Positions 33,855 to 45,192 of a DNA stretch of 64,000 bases are shown here, one piece after another. Origin of the DNA: CAYPNP01 sp964412195 (GTDB lineage Bacteria > Acidobacteriota > JAAYUB01); assembly GCA_964412195.1 (NCBI GenBank), contig CAYPNP010000002.1, positions 248,001 through 312,000 of the forward strand, written 5' to 3'. The notes under the pieces were generated by a model, which saw only the letters and a list, made by a program, of their open reading frames with translations, made no database searches and was not told where the DNA came from. The position numbers and the translations under genes are program-made. Numbering within the stretch: position 1 is the first letter of the stretch; each line of letters starts with the position of its first letter.

Positions 33855-34385
33855 TTACTGCTTCTCCGCCCCGCTGGCGTAGGACCAGACGCCCGACTTC
33901 GGGTCGAGCTTGTGGCAGTGGGTGCACTCCCCCTGAAACATGGACAGGTAGTGGTTCTTCTCTCCCCCGGTCAGGTGCAGACCGTGCAGCATCCGGGCGA
34001 AGGGAGGCGCCGTCCGGGAGTCCCGGTCATGGCACTTGAGGCATCCGTTGGGGATGTCCGCCAACACGTCGTCCACATCGGGGTGCTTGCCCGTCAGGGT
34101 AATTCCCTCCGGAGCATAAGCCTTCACCTTGTCCAGAAACGCGGGATCCACTCCGGACTGCCAGGCCTTCATTCGGACGCTGAGGCGGGTGTCCAGATTC
34201 ATCTGCGGCAGGTTGACGTGGCAGTCGACGCAGCCGCCGGGGAAGGCATCCGGCGCGGTGAGGCCGGGGATCGCCCGGGGCGGCGGCGGAGCGGGCGGCC
34301 CCTCCTGGGGCGCCGCGATCAGCGCCGCAACGCCCAGGGCGATGAAGACGATCCTGGAAATCACGGTGGATGCTCTCTCACTCAT
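33855..34385 (-). CDS. Periplasmic triheme cytochrome c
   Basis: A 176-residue protein. A hydrophobic N-terminal segment at residues 10-25 is a signal peptide, followed by a Pro-rich linker. Three CxxCH sites are present (CVDCH, CLKCH, CTHCH) with extra His residues (NLDTRLSVRMKAW, MLHGLHL) that may be axial ligands. Likely a small periplasmic electron carrier resembling cytochrome c3/c7 or NapB-like proteins. The ATG at 34385 follows a G-rich site. The gene lies just upstream of the diiron protein on the same strand (23-base gap), suggesting an operon. 34386-34680 holds no gene I can support. Confidence 0.88.
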   Translation of the reverse strand: MSERASTVISRIVFIALGVAALIAAPQEGPPAPPPPRAIPGLTAPDAFPGGCVDCHVNLPQMNLDTRLSVRMKAWQSGVDPAFLDKVKAYAPEGITLTGKHPDVDDVLADIPNGCLKCHDRDSRTAPPFARMLHGLHLTGGEKNHYLSMFQGECTHCHKLDPKSGVWSYASGAEKQ

Positions 34386-34680
34386 AGGTCCCCCCTATCA
34401 GGCATGATCGAAGCGAGGCTGCAAGGCGGCCCCGTTCCTGCCGGGCATGACCCGAGGGGAACGGGCCTCCCGCCCTCCGCTCCAGTTCAAGCTCGCGATT
34501 GGATTTCCGGGTCCTGTCCGGTCTTCCCCCCGGAAGCCCATCCGATCCGCCGGAAGCGAACCGAGTCTCAAGTCCGCCCGATGTGCGTTGTTGCAACAGG
34601 CGACGGATCGGTCACGGCGATCCTTCGCCCAATCCTGTTCCATTGGGTCCGGAAAGCGACGATTGGAGTGCAGCTTCCCC

Positions 34681-35082
34681 TCAGGCTCCGCCGCCAGGGC
34701 GGTGGAACCAGGCCATGGTTTTCGGTTTGACCCAGAACACGGTCAGCGCCACGCACGCCGGCAGGAAGCAGCCCGGCATTCCCAGAATGATGAGGACGAG
34801 GTGGTAGACCCAGCTCCAGGGTTTCCGCGGCAGGAAAGGGGCAGCGCCAAATCCGGCGGTCATCGCGACCCCGACCACGAGGAGGAGCGCCATCTCCAGC
34901 GTGGACGGCCTGGGGCCGTACACCTCATCCGGGGGAATGAGCATGACGAACAGGCCGATCCCCGCCACAATCAATCCGAGCAAGGTCATGGCGACGGTGT
35001 ACACGACATAGCAGATCCAGACGCCCGGCAGGCGGGTCGCCGGTGGATGAGCCGATGCATCGGGATGAATCGATCCGTTCAT
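34681..35082 (-). CDS. Integral membrane protein, three to four helices
   Basis: About 133 residues. Hydrophobic segments lie at ~residues 21-48 (WICYVVYTVAMTLLGLIVAG), ~63-80 (LEMALLLVVGVAMTAGFG) and ~92-115 (LVLIILGMPGCFLPACVALTVFW). The C-terminus is basic, followed by Gly-rich GGGA. No family is recognised. The start is ATG 35082 or GTG 35088 with GGCAGG upstream. It is divergent from sucA, sharing the 35083-35276 intergenic region. Confidence 0.7.
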   Translation of the reverse strand: MNGSIHPDASAHPPATRLPGVWICYVVYTVAMTLLGLIVAGIGLFVMLIPPDEVYGPRPSTLEMALLLVVGVAMTAGFGAAPFLPRKPWSWVYHLVLIILGMPGCFLPACVALTVFWVKPKTMAWFHRPGGGA

Positions 35083-35220
35083 TGCCACCTGCCGAACTAG
35101 AGGGATGAGCCAGTCCGATTATATGAGCACGCCGGCTGATCCGCAAGGAGTCTTGAATAGGCGGCGGAATCTACTGCATCAAACCGTTCTCAAGCCATGG
35201 ACTCGCGCGGATGCCCGCGT

Positions 35221-35248
35221 TTGACAACCCATGGAATTCATTTACAAT
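35221..35248 (+). promoter_or_regulatory. Sigma70-type promoter of sucA
   Basis: Consensus TTGACA (35221-35226), 16-base spacer, TACAAT (35243-35248), 28 bases before the sucA ATG. It rules out an upstream in-frame start at 35211. Confidence 0.85.
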
Positions 35249-35276
35249 AGGATCATTCCGAGAGGGCAAGAGCGAA

Positions 35277-38093
<2,817 letters not shown>

Positions 38094-38104
38094 AGAACGC
38101 GAGC

Positions 38105-38186
38105 GAACATTGAACATCGAACATCGAAGTAGAACCGCAACTCCCGGGGTTTTCGCTCCGACTTCGGTGTTCGATGTTCAATGTTC
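38105..38186. repeat. Inverted repeat of GAACATC words in the sucA-sucB gap
   Basis: Left arm 38105-38130 (GAACATTGAACATCGAAC... type) and right arm 38161-38186 are reverse complements with one mismatch in 26; additional GTTCGATGTTC units extend to 38203. The hairpin lies inside what would otherwise be a sucAB operon and may tune the E1:E2 ratio. Confidence 0.92.
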
Positions 38187-38238
38187 GATGTTCGATGTTC
38201 GTTTATCCCCCTGACAATCCCGTGCAGGAGCTCTCATC

Positions 38239-39453
38239 ATGATCATCGAGGTACGGATCCCGGCGGTGGGCGAGTCCATCAGCGAAGTGACCATGGGGCG
38301 GTGGTTCAGGCAGAACGGCGAGGCAGTCAAGGCCGACGAGCCGATCTGCGAGATCGAGTCGGAGAAGGCCACGGTGGAGATCAACGCCGAGAAGGCCGGC
38401 GTGCTCTCGATCCAGGCCCGGACCGGCGACACCCTGCCCATCGGCGCTGTCATCGCCAAGATCGACACGGCAGGCAAGGCCGCGGCTACCCCGGCCAAGC
38501 CGGCCACAGGGGTGCAGACAACTGCTCCCGCCGCCAAGCTTGCCCCGGCCCCCGCGGCCGCGGCGGAGGCCGAAAAGGTCCGCACCACACCGCTGGCCCG
38601 CAAGATCGCCGAGGACCAGGGTGTGCCTCTGGCGGGAGTCCAGGGCAGCGGACCCGGCGGCCGGATCACCAAGCAGGACGTGATCGAAGCGGCCGAATCC
38701 CGGCGCGCGCCGGCCCCTTCCACGCCGACGGCCCCAGCTCCCGCACCGGGGACTCGCCCCGAGCGCCGCGTCCGCATGACCACCTTGCGCCAGACCATCG
38801 CCCGACGGATGATCCAAGCCAAGCACAGCACCGCCATGCTGACCACCATCAACGAGGTGGACATGTCGGCGGTCATGGCGCTGCGCAAGTCCCACCAGGA
38901 GGCGTTCCAGCAGAAATTCGGCATCAAGCTCGGATTGATGTCATTCTTTTCCCACGCCGTCTGCCGCGCCCTGCAGGAGATCCCCGAGGTCAACGCCCAG
39001 GTGGACGGCACCGACATCGTCTACCACGACTACGCCGATCTCGGCATCTCCGTCTCAACCCCGAAGGGACTGGTGGTGCCGGTGGTTCGCGACGCCCACC
39101 GGCTGTCGCTGGCCGAGCTGGAGAAGGAGATTCAGCGGCTGGCCGAAAGAGCCCGCGACGGGAAGCTGTCCATCGACGAAATGACCGGCGGCACCTTCAC
39201 CATCACCAACGGCGGCGTGTTCGGCTCGCTGATCTCCACCCCCCTGATCAACCCGCCCCAGTCGGCCATCCTCGGCATGCACACGATCCAGGACCGGCCG
39301 GTGGCGCGCGACGGCCAGGTCGTGGTCCGGCCGATGATGTACATCTCCCTGTCTTACGACCACCGGATCATCGACGGCCGCGAGTCGGTCACCTTCATCA
39401 TCCACGTGAAGAACACGCTGGAAAGCGCCGAAGCAGGGTTGTTGGGGCTGTAA
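38239..39453 (+). CDS. sucB: Dihydrolipoyllysine succinyltransferase (OGDH E2)
   Basis: A 404-residue E2. One N-terminal lipoyl domain has the lipoylated Lys in ESEKATVEI (residue 43), then an Ala/Pro linker. A peripheral-subunit-binding domain lies around residue 117-150 (TPLARKIAEDQGVPLAGVQGSG). A second linker and the catalytic domain follow, with SYDHRIIDGRE: His 375 and Asp 379 are the catalytic pair. AGGAG lies before the ATG at 38239. It transfers succinyl from E1 to CoA. Confidence 0.97.
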   Translation: MIIEVRIPAVGESISEVTMGRWFRQNGEAVKADEPICEIESEKATVEINAEKAGVLSIQARTGDTLPIGAVIAKIDTAGKAAATPAKPATGVQTTAPAAKLAPAPAAAAEAEKVRTTPLARKIAEDQGVPLAGVQGSGPGGRITKQDVIEAAESRRAPAPSTPTAPAPAPGTRPERRVRMTTLRQTIARRMIQAKHSTAMLTTINEVDMSAVMALRKSHQEAFQQKFGIKLGLMSFFSHAVCRALQEIPEVNAQVDGTDIVYHDYADLGISVSTPKGLVVPVVRDAHRLSLAELEKEIQRLAERARDGKLSIDEMTGGTFTITNGGVFGSLISTPLINPPQSAILGMHTIQDRPVARDGQVVVRPMMYISLSYDHRIIDGRESVTFIIHVKNTLESAEAGLLGL

Positions 39454-39460
39454 CCAATTC

Positions 39461-39498
39461 ATCGGACCGATCCGTCGGATCCGGCCGATCGGTCCGAT
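39461..39498. terminator. Hairpin between convergent sucB and membrane-protein genes
   Basis: A 12-base stem ATCGGACCGATC (39461-39472) pairs with 39487-39498; 14-base loop. No T-run follows, so termination is only probable. It sits 8 bases after the sucB stop region. Confidence 0.45.
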
Positions 39499-39528
39499 TT
39501 CAAGCAAACCGCCCTGTCCCGCGCACTC

Positions 39529-39987
39529 TCAGCGGAAGACGCGGGCGCAGAGGTTCAAGAGCCGTTCGTAGCCGGCAAAGAAGACCAGCGCCTGCAGAAC
39601 CGGGTAGACGGCCGCCAGCAGGACCGACCGCCAGGCCCGGCCCCACGTCCCCGGATCCGGCTCCTCCAGCCGTGGACGGCGCAGGAGCAGCCAGTTCAGC
39701 GTGACGGCCGCAGGCGGATAGGCCAGGAACACCAGGGCCGCCCCGGAATAATCGAACAGCCATTCGGCCGCCTGCCAGAGGGTCAGGGCCGCCGCCGCCT
39801 CCGCCGCCGCTACGATGTAGACCGCCGGTACCAGCAGGCGGCGCGAGGTCCACCGGGTCGCCCACAGGAGGGTCCCCTTCGCCAGCATGGCCGTCAGCAT
39901 CCCGGCCAGAACCACGAAAGTCAGGGCCATCCCGCCCGCAAGCTCGACGTCGTAAGGCGGGGGGCCCGACAGGAGCAAGAGAGCCAT
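39529..39987 (-). CDS. Integral membrane protein, four helices
   Basis: A 152-residue very hydrophobic protein with helices about residues 18-38 (GMALTFVVLAGMLTAML), 52-72 (LVPAVYIVAAAEAAAALTL), 82-100 (ALVFLAYPPAAVTLNWLLL) and 122-145 (LLAAVYPVLQALVFFAG). A Pro/Glu-rich cytosolic loop lies near 105-115. No family is recognised. The ATG at 39987 follows GGGAG at 8 bases. It is convergent with sucB; its own upstream region contains repeats. Confidence 0.72.
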   Translation of the reverse strand: MALLLLSGPPPYDVELAGGMALTFVVLAGMLTAMLAKGTLLWATRWTSRRLLVPAVYIVAAAEAAAALTLWQAAEWLFDYSGAALVFLAYPPAAVTLNWLLLRRPRLEEPDPGTWGRAWRSVLLAAVYPVLQALVFFAGYERLLNLCARVFR

Positions 39988-40095
39988 TCGGTTCACTCCC
40001 ACTTGGCATGATCACCCGGCAATCGTCGATCTTGAAGACTCTTTCGACCGATTGGAAAGATGCGTTCTTCTGACCAGCCCCAATCCCCGGTTCCC

Positions 40096-40172
40096 ATTTC
40101 CGAAACCGGATGTCCGATTTCGATTATGATCGACGATGACGATCGGTCCACTGTCACCCGTCACCGGTCGCC
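40096..40172. repeat. CGGATGTCCG, CGATGA hexamer and GTCACCG units
   Basis: A short mosaic between the divergent stop of the M1 peptidase and the membrane-protein gene: CCGGATGTCCGATTTCG (40106-40122), CGATTA/CGATGA hexamers (40120-40145), GTCACCC-GTCACCG-GTCGCCG (40154-40176). The last unit contributes the peptidase stop codon on the minus strand. Confidence 0.85.
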
Positions 40173-40174
40173 GG

Positions 40175-42631
40175 TCAGTTCTCCTGGATCGTGCACAGCA
40201 CGTCCTCGTAGGCGCACAGGAACACCCGCTTCGGCTTTTCCGGCAGCAGCACGTTGAATTCGGGCGACGAGCTGTTGCCCGCCACGCCGAGGGAGCCCAG
40301 GCGGACGATCTTGCCGCCGCCGAATTCCATGTACACCGGCACCCGCATCATGAACGAGTCCTCCACCCGGCTCTGGGCCACGGAGCCGACCAGGCGCCAC
40401 TTGCCGCCGTCGGCGGCTTCCACCCGGCAGGTCAGGCGGTACGCGGGGATGGTGGTGCCGTCCACCCACTCGCGGAAGAACCAATCCATCTTGCCATCCC
40501 CCGCCATGTCCATCGCCGGCGTCATGTGCTTCTCGACGATCCGCTGGAAGTCCAAGGAGCTGGCGTTCCGGTTGAAGTAGGTCCGGGTGAAATCCTTCAT
40601 CATCTCTTCGAACCGGGCATCGCCGGTCTTGTTGTCCCGCATCAGCATCCGCAGCATGTGCAGGACGAAAGCTCCCTTGGAGTACACCACGTACGGCGTC
40701 ACCCAGCCCGTCCTGGCCGTGTCAAGGCGGTAGCCCAGGCCCGGCCCGCCGACCTCCTCCGGCACCTTGCCCTGCCGGTTCTTTTCCATCATCTGCCGGT
40801 GGGCGTCCTTCCAGAACTCCACGAACTTGTCGTTCTTGTAGACCACCTGGACGAACAACGAGGTCGAGAACTCGGCGAAGCCCTCGCTGAGCCACTGGTC
40901 GCGGTAGGACTTCCAGCCCACCACGTGTCCCCACCACTGGTGCGACACCTCGTGCGCGCCGACGTACTTGAAGAACTTGTCCGCCGGCCCCCCCAGGCCG
41001 AGTTGCTGGCGGTAGGTGGTGTCGAAGAAGGCCGTGAGGGGCATGTACACCAGCATCGGCCAGGACTGGCCGAAGCTGGCGAACGGCTGCTGGGTCATGG
41101 CCACGCGGCCGTACGGCAGCGGGCCGAACATGTCGGAGTAGATGTTGAGCGCCATCTGGGCCTCCGCCCGGGACTTGTCCATGAGCTGGACCGTGTTCAG
41201 GGCCCCGAGGGTCGTGCCGGTGGACTGTCGGCTTTGCCGCTCGTACTCCTCGATCTCCCGGATCATCCCCTGGATGGAGTCGGGCAGTTTCTTGTTGGCG
41301 TACGATTCGATCACCATCTTGATCTTCTCGTCGTTGACCACGGACTTCTTGAAGGCGCCGTAGTTGAAGCCGGCCACGCCGATGGGCACGTCGGTCTTCC
41401 AGCGGCTGACAGTCAGGTCGCCCTCGGCACTCTCGCCCGCCGGCTGGCCTGTGGCCACCATGGTCAGTTCCTTCGGGGCCTTCAGGGTCAGGTCGAAGGT
41501 GGCCCGGTCCCCGAAGCCGACGTTGGGATACCAGCTCTCCCGCGCCACCAGGGTGAAGTTGCCGCCCCCCTGGTCGATCACGGCCTCGTCGCCGGCATAC
41601 GTGAAGTTGAGGATGTACTCATTGCCCTTGGCCATCCCCTCCGGCAGGATGACCGCGAAATCGGCGTCCTCATCCTTGTCCTCCTGGATGAACGAGAGCT
41701 CGCGGTCGCCGCCGTCGGTGACCTTCTTCATCCGCAACTTCGGGAAAAGGGTCAGCGGCAGCACCCGGGCGCCGTCGACGCGGGCGTGGAAGCGCGCCTG
41801 CGCGGCTGCCTCGAGGTGCTGGCCCTTGGCCGTGGCGGTAATGGTGAAATGGTCCATGTCCACGAGGGTGTGGTCCTCGTCTGCGGCGTTGCCGGCCGCG
41901 TAGTGAGCCCGGATGTGCTCGGAAACCCAGATCCCCAGGTTGGAGTTGCCGAGGGCCGCCAGCACCACCTCCTCCGGAGTGACGAAGGGGGCGCCCAGCG
42001 GATCGACGGCGAAGAGGAGGTCGCCGTATTCCTTCCCGTCGAAGCAGGCCTGGAAAAATCCGCCCTGCCCCGGCCAGGCAAGGTCCACCAGCAGGCGAAG
42101 GTCCACGTTGTACTTGACGAAACCGCCGCCGACGTTGGAGTCGGAGTAGATCCGGCCCTTGCGGAACAGCTTGCGGTTGGATTCCCAGAGGTCCTGGGCG
42201 TGGGAGTCGGCGGTGCCCGGCTGCAGGGTGAGCTTGCCCTTCAACTCGTCGTAGGTGCCGTCGGTGAAGCGGAGGACCATGCCGCTGAAGGTGTCGGTGA
42301 GGGTCGGGCCGCCGGACAGGATCCGGAGCTGGCGCTGCTCCACCTCCAGCACCGGTGCGATCCGGAATTCGCCTTCCCCGATGAACACGGCCCCCACCAC
42401 CCGGCCTTCCACCGGCGTCAGGAAATGGAGCGTGCCGTTCTTGAAAGTGATGGTGGCGATGTCGCGGGTGAGGATCAGGTTCTGCACCGGGGCCGTCTCG
42501 CCGCTCAGGGCGGCGGTGCGCAGGGCGGCATAAGCCGGGTCGTTGTTGGCCTTGGCGGGCGCGGGATCGGCGCCCAAAGCGAAGGTGAGGGCCGCGGCCA
42601 GGACGGCGCCGGCAAACACATTGCGGAACAT
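40175..42631 (-). CDS. Secreted M1 family metallo-aminopeptidase
   Basis: An 818-residue protein with a signal peptide (residues 1-~22). The gluzincin motif HEVSH (His 560, Glu 561, His 564) is followed 18 residues later by WLSEG with Glu 583, the complete M1 zinc site. A tyrosine-rich segment GPLPYGRVAMTQQPFASFGQ replaces the usual GAMEN-type exopeptidase motif before the zinc site. The N-terminal ~350 residues are an extended beta domain. The stop is TGA within a GTGACCG-type repeat unit. Probably a periplasmic or outer-surface peptidase. GGAGG lies before the ATG at 42631. Confidence 0.92.
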   Translation of the reverse strand: MFRNVFAGAVLAAALTFALGADPAPAKANNDPAYAALRTAALSGETAPVQNLILTRDIATITFKNGTLHFLTPVEGRVVGAVFIGEGEFRIAPVLEVEQRQLRILSGGPTLTDTFSGMVLRFTDGTYDELKGKLTLQPGTADSHAQDLWESNRKLFRKGRIYSDSNVGGGFVKYNVDLRLLVDLAWPGQGGFFQACFDGKEYGDLLFAVDPLGAPFVTPEEVVLAALGNSNLGIWVSEHIRAHYAAGNAADEDHTLVDMDHFTITATAKGQHLEAAAQARFHARVDGARVLPLTLFPKLRMKKVTDGGDRELSFIQEDKDEDADFAVILPEGMAKGNEYILNFTYAGDEAVIDQGGGNFTLVARESWYPNVGFGDRATFDLTLKAPKELTMVATGQPAGESAEGDLTVSRWKTDVPIGVAGFNYGAFKKSVVNDEKIKMVIESYANKKLPDSIQGMIREIEEYERQSRQSTGTTLGALNTVQLMDKSRAEAQMALNIYSDMFGPLPYGRVAMTQQPFASFGQSWPMLVYMPLTAFFDTTYRQQLGLGGPADKFFKYVGAHEVSHQWWGHVVGWKSYRDQWLSEGFAEFSTSLFVQVVYKNDKFVEFWKDAHRQMMEKNRQGKVPEEVGGPGLGYRLDTARTGWVTPYVVYSKGAFVLHMLRMLMRDNKTGDARFEEMMKDFTRTYFNRNASSLDFQRIVEKHMTPAMDMAGDGKMDWFFREWVDGTTIPAYRLTCRVEAADGGKWRLVGSVAQSRVEDSFMMRVPVYMEFGGGKIVRLGSLGVAGNSSSPEFNVLLPEKPKRVFLCAYEDVLCTIQEN

Positions 42632-43011
42632 GATGCCTCCAGAAAGTCGGATGATGACGGTATCGTTGACTCGAAGCCCTACGGTACCACGAACGGCCCG
42701 GATGCGCCAGCCGGGATCGCCCCGGCGTCGAGGCGTTGTTTTCCAACTGAAATGCCCCTACAATGGACCGCGGGGGAATATCGCGCAGCGACGCGGAGGA
42801 CGCAGGGATCATTGGAGAAAAGTCCAACTGGAAGAGCTTGACGCGGAACAACGCGGATTTCCGCGGAAGCATTCAAGAGTCCCTCCAGCCTGGTGTTTGA
42901 TCGGCGTTCATCCGCGTCCAGGATCATTCGGAGATGCTCTGCGTTCTCTGCGCCCCTGCGTGAACTTCCGGACGGTTGGCATTTCGACGACGATGAAATC
43001 ATGGAGGCCGG
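42632..43011. repeat. Gene-free stretch with 'CGCGGA / TCCGCG' words
   Basis: No gene is seen. Around 42789-42965 there are words such as GACGCGGAGGACGCAGGGATC, GCGGAACAACGCGG and GTTCATCCGCG. A CTCTGCGTTCTCTGCGCCCCTGCGTG word also occurs. The upstream part (42640-42780) may hold the M1 peptidase promoter but no clear boxes are seen. Confidence 0.6.
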
Positions 43012-43710
43012 ATGGACCTGTGTTTCCGTGACCTGCGGGCGATCCTGTTCGACCTGGACGGCACGCTCATCGACACCAACGAGCTGATCATCCGCTCCCA
43101 CCAGCACACCTGCCGCGTCCACCTTGGCCGGGAGGTCCCGGCGGAGGAAATCACCCCCCACTTCGGCCGCGGGCTGGTCCCGATCATGGAGTTCTTCGGC
43201 GGCAAGGAAAAAGCCGAGGCCATGCGGCGCACCTACGTCGAGTTCAACTGGGCCCGCCACGACGAGCTGGCCAGGCCCTTCCCCGGCGTCCGGGAAGCCT
43301 TGACCGATCTGCGCGCCCTCGGCCTGCGCCTGGCCATCGTCACCGGCAAGCGGCGGGAGATCGGCCAGCGCGGTCTCGACCTGTTCCGGCTGCGCGAATT
43401 TTTCGAGGCGACGGTGTTCTTCGACGACGTGACGGAGAGCAAGCCCCATCCGGCCGGCGTGCAACGGGCGCTGGAGCTGCTCGGCGAGCCGCCGGAGAGG
43501 GCGCTCATGGTGGGCGACAGCCCGCTCGACATCGAGTGCGCCGCCGCCGCGGGGGTGCGATCCATGGGCGTGCGCTGGTCGGCCGTGGGGGTGGCGGCGC
43601 TGCTGGCCGCCCGGCCGGACTACACGATCGGCTCCATGGCCGAGCTGGTCGAGATGTTAACCACGAACCACACGAACGACACGAACGGGAATCCCAAGCC
43701 AAAACCCTGA
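43012..43710 (+). CDS. HAD-family phosphatase (PpaX/phosphoglycolate phosphatase-like)
   Basis: A 232-residue HAD hydrolase. Motif I DLDGTLIDTN at residues ~15-24 has the nucleophile Asp; motif II lies in LAIVTGKRR; motif III Lys in ESKPHPAGVQRAL; motif IV GDSPLDIECAAAAG. An alpha-helical cap lies between I and II. Likely substrates are pyrophosphate, phosphoglycolate or similar small molecules. The last ~17 residues (after LVEML: TTNHTNDTNG...) are encoded by an invading CCACGAACCACACG repeat, so the native C-terminus has been replaced or extended. Confidence 0.9.
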   Translation: MDLCFRDLRAILFDLDGTLIDTNELIIRSHQHTCRVHLGREVPAEEITPHFGRGLVPIMEFFGGKEKAEAMRRTYVEFNWARHDELARPFPGVREALTDLRALGLRLAIVTGKRREIGQRGLDLFRLREFFEATVFFDDVTESKPHPAGVQRALELLGEPPERALMVGDSPLDIECAAAAGVRSMGVRWSAVGVAALLAARPDYTIGSMAELVEMLTTNHTNDTNGNPKPKP

Positions 43711-43860
43711 CAAGCAGTCACGATCGCCATCGGGGATCAGCTAACCGAGGGCAGTGGGAAACACGACGATTGAAGACTCCAAAACCAAGCAGTATCATTT
43801 GGTCATTCAATCCCGTCCCCTTTCGTGTGGTTTGTGTGGTTCGTGGTTTCATGATCCTGG
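43655..43860. repeat. Inverted pair of CACACGAAC words flanking a short unique stretch
   Basis: At 43656-43689 a TTAACCACGAACCACACG word reads into the HAD gene's end. At 43817-43851 the reverse-complement word TTTCGTGTGGTTTGTGTGG and TTCGTGGTTTC precedes tag. The pair could fold into a large hairpin covering the HAD stop codon. Confidence 0.85.
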
Positions 43861-43875
43861 TGTCGGGAGGTGGGC

Positions 43876-44445
43876 ATGAAGCGGTGCGAATGGGCGGGCA
43901 GTGATCCCCTGTATCTTGAGTATCACGACCTGGAGTGGGGCGTGCCGGTGCACGACGACCGGCTTCTCTTCGAATTCCTGCTGCTGGAGGGCGCGCAGGC
44001 GGGGCTGAGCTGGCTCACCATCCTGCGCAAGCGGGAGAACTACCGCAAGGCCTTCGCTGGCTTCGACCCGAAGAAAGTGGCCGCGTTCGATGAAGCCCGA
44101 ATGGAGAAGCTGCTGGCCGATCCCGGCATCGTCCGCAACCGGCTGAAAGTGCAGTCGGCGGTCTACAACGCCCGTGCGTTCCTGGAGGTCCGGCGGGAAT
44201 TCGGCACCTTCTCCCAATACATCTGGGACTTTGTCGGAGGGGCGCCCAAGATCAACCAGTGGAGTTCCATCAGCGAAATCCCGGCTCGCACCCCGGAGTC
44301 GGACACCCTGAGCAAGGATCTGGTCCGGCGGGGCTTTTCCTTCGTCGGCTCCACCATCGTGTACGCCCACATGCAGGCCACCGGCATGGTCAACGACCAC
44401 ACCGTGGACTGCTTCCGGTGGCGGGAGCTGGGAGGAGGGAAGTAA
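43876..44445 (+). CDS. tag: DNA-3-methyladenine glycosylase I
   Basis: A 189-residue Tag protein that excises N3-methyladenine from DNA. It begins MKRCEWAGSDPLYLEYHDLEWGVPVHDD, with ELLLLEGAQAGLSWLTILRKRENYR-like core (LEGAQAGLSWLTILRKREN), FGTFSQYIWDFV and C-terminal GSTIVYAHMQATGMVNDH; CEW and the YHD...EWG block are diagnostic. Zinc ligands fit Cys4, His17 and the C-terminal His/Cys in DHTVDCFRW. ATG 43876 follows GGGAGGTGGGC. Confidence 0.96.
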   Translation: MKRCEWAGSDPLYLEYHDLEWGVPVHDDRLLFEFLLLEGAQAGLSWLTILRKRENYRKAFAGFDPKKVAAFDEARMEKLLADPGIVRNRLKVQSAVYNARAFLEVRREFGTFSQYIWDFVGGAPKINQWSSISEIPARTPESDTLSKDLVRRGFSFVGSTIVYAHMQATGMVNDHTVDCFRWRELGGGK

Positions 44446-44446
44446 T

Positions 44447-44593
44447 TTCGGATTGCGGATTGCGGATTGCGGAAATCGGACATCGGATATCGGACAATCT
44501 AAATCTTAGATCTGACCGATGTCCGAAATCCGATGTCCGAAATCCGAGGTCCGAAGTCCGGATTCCGATGTCCGATGTCCGATGTCCGATCCA
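44447..44593. repeat. Imperfect inverted repeat of GGATTGC and CGGACAT units
   Basis: GGATTGC heptamers (44450-44473) and GGACATCGGATATCGGAC (44478-44495) face GTCCGAAATCCGATGTCCG units (44521-44592). A small palindrome TCTAA-ATC-TTAGA sits in the centre (44499-44511). It separates convergent tag and the second hdrC and may act as a bidirectional hairpin. Confidence 0.88.
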
Positions 44594-44600
44594 GTGACGA

Positions 44601-45164
44601 TCAATCCCTCTTGAACTTGTCCTTGGTGAACATCCGGGCCACCTCGCCGCGGCCGTGGATCCGGTGCGGGAACGGAGAGAGCTTGCCGCGCAGGAACAGC
44701 TTCGGCTGCAGCCGCATGTCCTGCATGAAGCGGCGGGCGCGTGGCCGGTAGCCGGCACCCCCGCCTGTCTCGTGCGGCCGGCCGGTGCGGATGACATCCA
44801 GGAAGAAACGATGGAAGTCGACCACGTCCTGCGCCCGAGGATGGGTGAGGCCGCGCCGGCGCGACTCCTGACGGAGAAAGGCCATGATCCGCGGCAGGTC
44901 CAATTCGTGCGGACAGTCGGCCTGGCAGGTTTCGCAAGTCAGGCAGAGCCAGATGGAGAGCGAACCGAGGGCCTCTGCGTCGGTTTCTGGCCGGCGCTGC
45001 TGGACCAGGCGCAAGACTTCACCGGGCGGATTGTCCATTTCGGCCGACAGCGGGCAGCCGTCGGCGCACCGCCCGCACTGGACGCAATGAGCGACGGATT
45101 CGCCGGTGGCCTGCCGGATATTCCCGGCCAGATCGTCGCTCGCGGGGTGGTTCGGACTTGCCAT
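44601..45164 (-). CDS. hdrC: HdrC-like iron-sulfur protein (second copy)
   Basis: A 187-residue heterodisulfide-reductase subunit C-like protein with two [4Fe-4S] motifs: CVQCGRCADGCP (~residues 28-39) and CLTCETCQADCP (~75-86). The C-terminal part (SPFPHRIHGRGEVARMF) is paralogous to the end of the other HdrC at 52753-53328. The ATG at 45164 has AGGAG 10 bases upstream in a leader nearly identical to that of the paralogue. It has its own promoter and no hdrB beside it. It would pass electrons between an HdrA-type flavoprotein and HdrB. Confidence 0.9.
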   Translation of the reverse strand: MASPNHPASDDLAGNIRQATGESVAHCVQCGRCADGCPLSAEMDNPPGEVLRLVQQRRPETDAEALGSLSIWLCLTCETCQADCPHELDLPRIMAFLRQESRRRGLTHPRAQDVVDFHRFFLDVIRTGRPHETGGGAGYRPRARRFMQDMRLQPKLFLRGKLSPFPHRIHGRGEVARMFTKDKFKRD

Positions 45165-45192
45165 GATTGCAATACTCCTAAAAGATTGCAAT
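45165..45192 (-). promoter_or_regulatory. Duplicated hdrC leader with two ATTGCAAT palindromes around the ribosome site
   Basis: On the minus strand the leader reads ATTGCAAT, CTTTTAGGAGT, ATTGCAAT, then C and the ATG. The two 8-base palindromes flank the AGGAG site, so the RNA could pair and hide it. The hdrC at 53328 has the same leader, with the first palindrome altered. Confidence 0.6.

Noticed and set aside
34447..35100. 217-codon plus-strand ORF between the triheme cytochrome and sucA
   Set aside because: It overlaps the membrane-protein gene on the other strand, has Arg/His-rich antisense-type composition and no ribosome site.
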